Shown: positions 14,931 to 16,933 of the stretch, in pieces
Layout of the letters: the number at the start of each line of letters is the position of its first letter
How positions within the stretch are numbered: position 1 is the stretch's first letter
Assembly (NCBI GenBank): GCA_003454665.1
Contig: DMKB01000115.1
Location: 1 to 16,933 of the forward strand
Length of the DNA stretch: 16,933 bases
From: Nitrospiraceae bacterium
Lineage (GTDB): Bacteria; Nitrospirota; UBA9217
Direction of reading: 5' to 3'
Program-made: the position numbers and the translations under genes
Notes under the pieces: model-generated
The model's input: only the letters and a program-made list of their open reading frames with translations
Database searches by the model: none
What the model was told of the DNA's origin: nothing

Positions 14931-15243
14931 CTAAAAAAACGGCCGAAAAGAGAGCGCCTGCCAACATTTATTTCAATGAACGCAATACCATACAACATTT
15001 TGCTAGTAATAGTTCATCGTCTATGAGTGGTCACATGAAGAGAAATTGCCGCAACAGGATTTCGAAATGCGTTCATGCATGATCGAGGCAGCCCTTCACT
15101 GACTGCGCTATGACGGTAAATTGAAATGTAATGCGGTTTGCTTCAGAATAGTAACATATTGCAAAACGGTGAGAGTGTTCTCTGGTTTCAGTATAGCAGA
15201 GAATCATGAAACGTGTTGCGAGTCGGTGTCGAAGATCTGGGGG

Positions 15244-16368
15244 TTACGGATTGTGTACCGAGGATTGTTCCGTGCCGAGAGGATTCAATGAGTCATATCG
15301 CTGGCCGTAAAAATACGTTTTCTTCCCTGAGGGAGATTTCACTTTATTGCGGGTATCGTTTGACCGGCCGTTCTCCGGTACTTCGCCGGCCTCCTGCACC
15401 ATAGCCTGCTGTTTTGTGCATCCTTTCTCGGAGCCCATGGCGCACGCCCTGCGAAAATCAGAGAGCGCCTCCCGCTCCTTCCCGAGTTTATGAAAGGTGC
15501 GTCCGCGGCTTACGAAGGCTTCGGCATTGTCCGGCCTAAGACTGATGGCCTGTGTGTAATCCTTCGCCGCCTCTTCGAACGCGCTGTTTCTATAATAGGA
15601 ACAACCTCTATTATAGTAGGCAATCACGGCCTTTGGGTGCAAGTCGATGGCCCTCGTAAAATCCGCGATCGCCTCGTCCTGCTGGCCCCGGTCCATATAA
15701 GCGACTCCCCGGGTGACATATGCATCGGGGTCGTTGGGGTTGAGCAGAATGGCGACGGACGCCGAGACGAGGGCATCATCATGATTCCTGTTCAGCAAAT
15801 GGTATTTCCCCTGCTCAAGCCAGTCCTGCGCCTGAAACCATCTTTCGGCACGAACGATTCGCTCCTTCAACCGCTTTTTTTCGCTTCCTCCCCTGACCGT
15901 TGCCAGCTCTTTCTTCAGCTCCGCGATCTCATGCCGGCTTTTTTCATAGGCGGCCTGCATGGCATGATAGTCGTCCGTGACGGACTTGTCCTTGACGATC
16001 TCCGCCATATCCGCCATGTTGTCGGGATTGACCGTCGCCTTGATCCGAACCCAGAACTTGATACCGTCACCGATTATGGACCGCCGCTTGTCCAGAATCT
16101 CCACTTCCATGAGACCGGAGGCCACAACGCGGATTTCGTCTTTCGTCAGCATAATCTTGTTGACCTTTGTATAGCTTTCCACGTACGTCCCTGCCAGCTC
16201 GATGGCTTTTTTCTTGGCCTGCAGGAGCGCCCTGCTCTCCGCAACCAGCGGTGTCTCGCCGTCGCCCATGGTATAGGTGCCTTCGGCAATTATCTTTCTG
16301 ATTTCTGCCATGCCCGGTGAGGGTAAGAAAAGAAGCGCCGCTGTAATGAGGGCAAAAAAATACTTCAC
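15244..16368 (-). CDS. Exported TPR-repeat protein with N-terminal LPP20/FlgT-like domain
   Basis: I start this gene at GTG 16368, not the upstream ATG 16422, because GGAGGAA sits 2-8 bases before the GTG and the product then begins with a clean signal peptide (KYFFALITAALLFLPSPGMA, 21 residues). The mature protein of about 353 residues has three parts. Residues about 22-120 resemble LPP20/FlgT-N-type domains (AESRALLQAKKKAIELAGTY, GLMEVEILDK, FWVRIKATV). Residues about 133-178 are likely a coiled coil. Residues about 182-315 carry at least four tetratricopeptide repeats (for example DAYVTRGVAYMDRGQQDEAI and AYYNRGCSYYRNSAFEEAA). The tail is basic and polar. It likely serves as a periplasmic protein-binding scaffold; partners are unknown. 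Confidence 0.88.
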   Translation of the reverse strand: MKYFFALITAALLFLPSPGMAEIRKIIAEGTYTMGDGETPLVAESRALLQAKKKAIELAGTYVESYTKVNKIMLTKDEIRVVASGLMEVEILDKRRSIIGDGIKFWVRIKATVNPDNMADMAEIVKDKSVTDDYHAMQAAYEKSRHEIAELKKELATVRGGSEKKRLKERIVRAERWFQAQDWLEQGKYHLLNRNHDDALVSASVAILLNPNDPDAYVTRGVAYMDRGQQDEAIADFTRAIDLHPKAVIAYYNRGCSYYRNSAFEEAAKDYTQAISLRPDNAEAFVSRGRTFHKLGKEREALSDFRRACAMGSEKGCTKQQAMVQEAGEVPENGRSNDTRNKVKSPSGKKTYFYGQRYDSLNPLGTEQSSVHNP

Positions 16369-16426
16369 CGTTCCTCCTGGCGGAACAGAAACAGGATAAA
16401 ACCCTGCCTCGATCCCTCTCATTAAC

Positions 16427-16477
16427 TATATCATAGTTTGGAAGCAATCGAGCTTGCCGGGCTTGCATATATCATAG
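16427..16477 (-). promoter_or_regulatory. Direct repeat CTATGATATA upstream of the TPR gene
   Basis: The minus strand reads CTATGATATA at 16436-16427 and again at 16477-16468, 41 bp apart (close to four helical turns). The proximal copy also forms a palindrome AACTAT-ATC-ATAGTT (16424-16438). These could be binding sites or -10 elements for the TPR gene; no good -35 is seen. Confidence 0.35.
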
Positions 16478-16538
16478 CTTTGTTTTTCAAAGAGTTTCGG
16501 ACTTTCATGAGCGGTCAGGGACACGCACGCAGCATTCC

Positions 16539-16933
16539 CTATTTCCGGACGAACACATCTGCTGCGAGCACTGCGGGATTTTTCGTACGGGCATTGCGGG
16601 TCGTCTGAAGGATGGTCGCCTCGCTGAAGCCGGCTCTGCGAAACTCCTCGAGGAAGGCGCCGCCTTCCTTCGCTCCGCAGATTCAGGCGAGCCAGTCCGC
16701 CTCGGTGATACGGTCACAGGGAGGGCTCGGTTCCTTCAGGATCAGCTCCGCGGCGTAGACTGCTCCGCCTCGACGCACTACCCGCGCGAGCTCAGAGAAG
16801 ATAGCGTCTCTGCTCGGGTTGAGATTGAATAAACCGTTGACCAGTGCCACGTCGATGGACCCATCTTCGATGGGAAGGTTTCCTCCCTCGGCCTGTAGGA
16901 ACGCTGCGTTCCTGATCCCTGCTTCCTCCGCGG
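16539..16933 (-). CDS. ArsM-like SAM-dependent methyltransferase with in-frame TGA, candidate selenoprotein (5' partial)
   Basis: Reading from the window edge, 82 codons give the C-terminal half of a class I methyltransferase of the ArsM/AS3MT type: GNLPIEDGSIDVALVNGLFN, then SELARVVRRGGAVYAAE, then EADWLA. A TGA follows at 16685-16683. The same frame then continues ICGAKEGGAFLEEFRRAGF and on to a TAG at 16541-16539, 47 codons in all. In ArsM proteins the matching place (W-x-x-C-x-x-GA) holds a conserved cysteine; human AS3MT has it as Cys156, an arsenic-binding residue. A Cys-to-TGA swap with intact family sequence on both sides, plus a SECIS-like hairpin just after it, supports selenocysteine. 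The segment also has Cys two residues later (U-I-C). The second arsenic-binding cysteine of ArsM near the C-terminus is not seen, so the substrate may not be arsenite. A nonsense mutation is the alternative. Confidence 0.82.
16638..16673 (-). promoter_or_regulatory. Candidate bacterial SECIS element
   Basis: Directly after the in-frame TGA (16685-16683) lies a 7-bp perfect stem GGAAGGC/GCCTTCC (16668-16662 and 16658-16652) with apical loop GGC. An outer stem GCGAA/TTCGC (16673-16669 and 16642-16638) can extend it. Twenty-one bases separate the TGA from the loop, and the loop starts with G; both fit the known bacterial SECIS rules. Confidence 0.72.

Larger units (their letters stand above)
14757..15243. 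other. 487-bp gap: peroxidase leader and promoter, then unassigned sequence
   Basis: The left 175 bp hold the leader, the promoter and a palindrome of the peroxidase gene. To the right (14935-15243) I see no gene on either strand. A 7-bp hairpin TTCTCTG/CAGAGAA with a 12-base loop (15178-15203) lies downstream of the TPR gene but has no U-tract. Confidence 0.5.

Noticed and set aside
15178..15203. Terminator for the TPR gene
   Set aside because: The 7-bp stem has a 12-base loop and no U-tract on the minus strand.
16369..16422. Longer start for the TPR protein at ATG 16422
   Set aside because: The extra 18 residues contain the ribosome site for GTG 16368 and would disrupt a clean signal peptide.
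16505..16717. 70-codon minus-strand frame at the right end
   Set aside because: It is out of frame with the methyltransferase reading that continues across the TGA and shows no family likeness.

Overview
This window is about 17 kb of mid-GC bacterial chromosome with every supportable gene on the minus strand. I infer an anaerobic or facultative Gram-negative of the Desulfobacterota/Nitrospirota kind. The reasons are a lipoprotein and a periplasmic dihaem peroxidase, a cobalamin-dependent acyl-CoA mutase set, a likely selenocysteine gene, and intergenic gaps full of short degenerate words (ACAG strings, GACAGGATGAACAGGAT, CACAAATAACAAATTCC, CCACGAAG) of a kind I associate with those phyla. The taxonomy is inference only.

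Layout from left to right. 1-769: a GNAT acetyltransferase with a YoaP-like tail, cut by the window edge. 802-1581: a lipoprotein. 1805-5935: a tight three-gene cluster of exported proteins. In transcription order these are a CapA-type protein, a protein with a C-terminal NADase-type glycan-binding domain, and a protein joining a UPF0489/arginase-like domain to an NlpC/P60-like domain. 6209-7000: a YiiX-type permuted papain/NlpC/P60 enzyme that looks leaderless. 7257-7487: a small two-helix membrane protein with a promoter overlapping an operator-like palindrome. 7850-8731: an NmrA-like NAD(P)-binding protein.

9153-12373 holds an acyl-CoA mutase set: large subunit, separate B12-binding subunit and MeaB-type GTPase. 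The large subunit carries Phe89 and Gln207, the isobutyryl-CoA mutase signature, not the Tyr/Arg pair of methylmalonyl-CoA mutase. The GTPase lacks the usual C-terminal extension and ends exactly at a dispersed repeat. 12824-13396: 3-methyladenine DNA glycosylase I. 13626-14756: a dihaem cytochrome c peroxidase/MauG-type protein with a strong promoter, an operator-like palindrome and a clear intrinsic terminator. 15244-16368: an exported TPR protein starting at GTG.

The most exciting item is at the right edge (16539-16933): the C-terminal part of an ArsM-like SAM-dependent methyltransferase interrupted by one in-frame TGA. The TGA sits at the position of the conserved arsenic-binding cysteine. 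The same reading frame continues as good family sequence for 47 codons, and a stem-loop with bacterial SECIS geometry begins a few bases after the TGA. It is best read as a selenocysteine-containing methyltransferase that ordinary gene calling would miss or call broken.
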